A stretch of 34,709 nucleotides of DNA, from assembly GCA_027624035.1 (NCBI GenBank), contig JAQBUI010000046.1:1-34709 (forward strand), read 5' to 3'. The stretch is from Pseudomonadota bacterium (lineage in GTDB: Bacteria; Pseudomonadota; Gammaproteobacteria; Pseudomonadales; Azotimanducaceae). Shown here in pieces: positions 34,280 through 34,709 of the stretch (position 1 is its first letter; each line of letters starts with the position of its first letter). The position numbers were made by a program, and so were the translations under genes. Below the pieces are notes generated by a model, which was not told the origin of the DNA, ran no database searches, and saw only the letters and a program-made list of their open reading frames with translations.

Positions 34280-34585
34280 CTACAACATGCTGCCTATCGT
34301 ACCGCCAGCGCAGGCAATACCAATGCAGATGTTCTTGATCAGGTTGCGGGGCATTCCCAGGAAAAGAATATTATCGGGATCAATTCGCAGAGAGAGATCA
34401 AGGTGAATGCTGAGTGCAGCAAATAGCGCAGCGACTCCGAGCAAACGAGCTTCGGCACCCTGATAGTCGGTGTATATAGTGCCGGCCAGTGTTATCTCAC
34501 CGGTTACTATACCCTCTACTCCTACAATAGCGACAAGCACCGGTAACATTACTGCCGCCAATGACATTATTGATTTTTGGTTCAT
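34280..34585 (-). CDS. Small hydrophobic membrane protein, unknown
   Basis: This is a 101-residue protein from the ATG at 34585; an in-frame start at 34693 would add 36 residues that look unlike a membrane-protein N-terminus. About three hydrophobic stretches are seen (roughly residues 5-30, 46-65 and 82-100), with DPDN and MPRN turns between them. There is no cysteine-rich or Ser/Thr-rich tail. The ribosome-binding site is poor. I do not recognise a family. It may belong to the cluster as a small immunity-like membrane protein, or be unrelated to it; the position at the window edge does not decide this. Confidence 0.5.
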   Translation of the reverse strand: MNQKSIMSLAAVMLPVLVAIVGVEGIVTGEITLAGTIYTDYQGAEARLLGVAALFAALSIHLDLSLRIDPDNILFLGMPRNLIKNICIGIACAGGTIGSML

Positions 34586-34709
34586 AATTAAACGTCGTTT
34601 TTCTTTTCCGTGTGAATGAAAATCTAAATTGCCCGCGAGCCTGACGAGGATAAAAAAATAGGCTCTTCCCCTGATCGAGTGGGTAGTAGTCACCTGACTA
34701 TCCCTTCTG

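Overview
The window is almost entirely one large accessory locus: a biosynthetic and export gene cluster for a thiazole/oxazole-modified peptide (TOMM, a RiPP) of the NHLP (nitrile-hydratase-like leader peptide) type. The host is Gram-negative, because the export genes include an outer-membrane TolC-family lipoprotein and two periplasmic adaptors. The overall gene content and style suggest a proteobacterium, most likely gammaproteobacterial. I cannot name a genus. I see no tRNA, rRNA, CRISPR array or insertion sequence.

Layout. (1) Positions 218-14575, plus strand, is an export and self-protection operon: a small unknown protein, a cyclic-nucleotide-binding-domain protein, an HlyD-type adaptor, the C39-peptidase/permease/ATPase exporter, a second NHLP-type permease/ATPase with an N-terminal sensor-like region, a second HlyD-type adaptor, a TolC-like outer-membrane lipoprotein, an ABC-2 ATPase/permease pair, and an unrecognised protein with a HEFTH...ExxxD metallopeptidase-like signature. 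(2) Positions 14619-19081 hold a divergent set: a LuxE-like acid-activating enzyme and a LuxC-like acyl reductase on the minus strand, and a class III PLP aminotransferase on the plus strand. Together these could turn a carboxylic acid into an aldehyde and then an amine. (3) Positions 19085-27408, minus strand, are the TOMM core: the precursor peptide, two tandem YcaO/leader-binding fusion proteins, a SagB-type dehydrogenase, a Cys-rich YkgJ-like protein and an alpha/beta hydrolase. (4) Positions 28040-33774 are the tailoring arm: a B12-binding radical SAM enzyme, a Rieske oxygenase, a membrane protein with an HExxH motif (minus strand), a flavin-dependent tryptophan-halogenase-family enzyme and a type 1 isopentenyl-diphosphate isomerase. 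A small membrane protein closes the window.

How it may work. The 122-residue precursor has an NHLP leader ending in Gly-Gly, followed by the 14-residue core WSVSCCSCTPCCCC: seven Cys, three Ser, one Thr and one Trp. The YcaO pair would cyclise Cys/Ser/Thr to azolines and SagB would oxidise them to azoles. The C39 exporter, with its catalytic triad intact, would cut after Gly-Gly and pass the product through the envelope. The only Trp of the core is its first residue, an obvious candidate substrate for the halogenase. The radical SAM, Rieske and LuxE/LuxC/aminotransferase enzymes would make a TOMM with unusually heavy tailoring. The core, the exporter and the enzyme families are read from the sequence with confidence; the order and substrates of the tailoring steps are inference.
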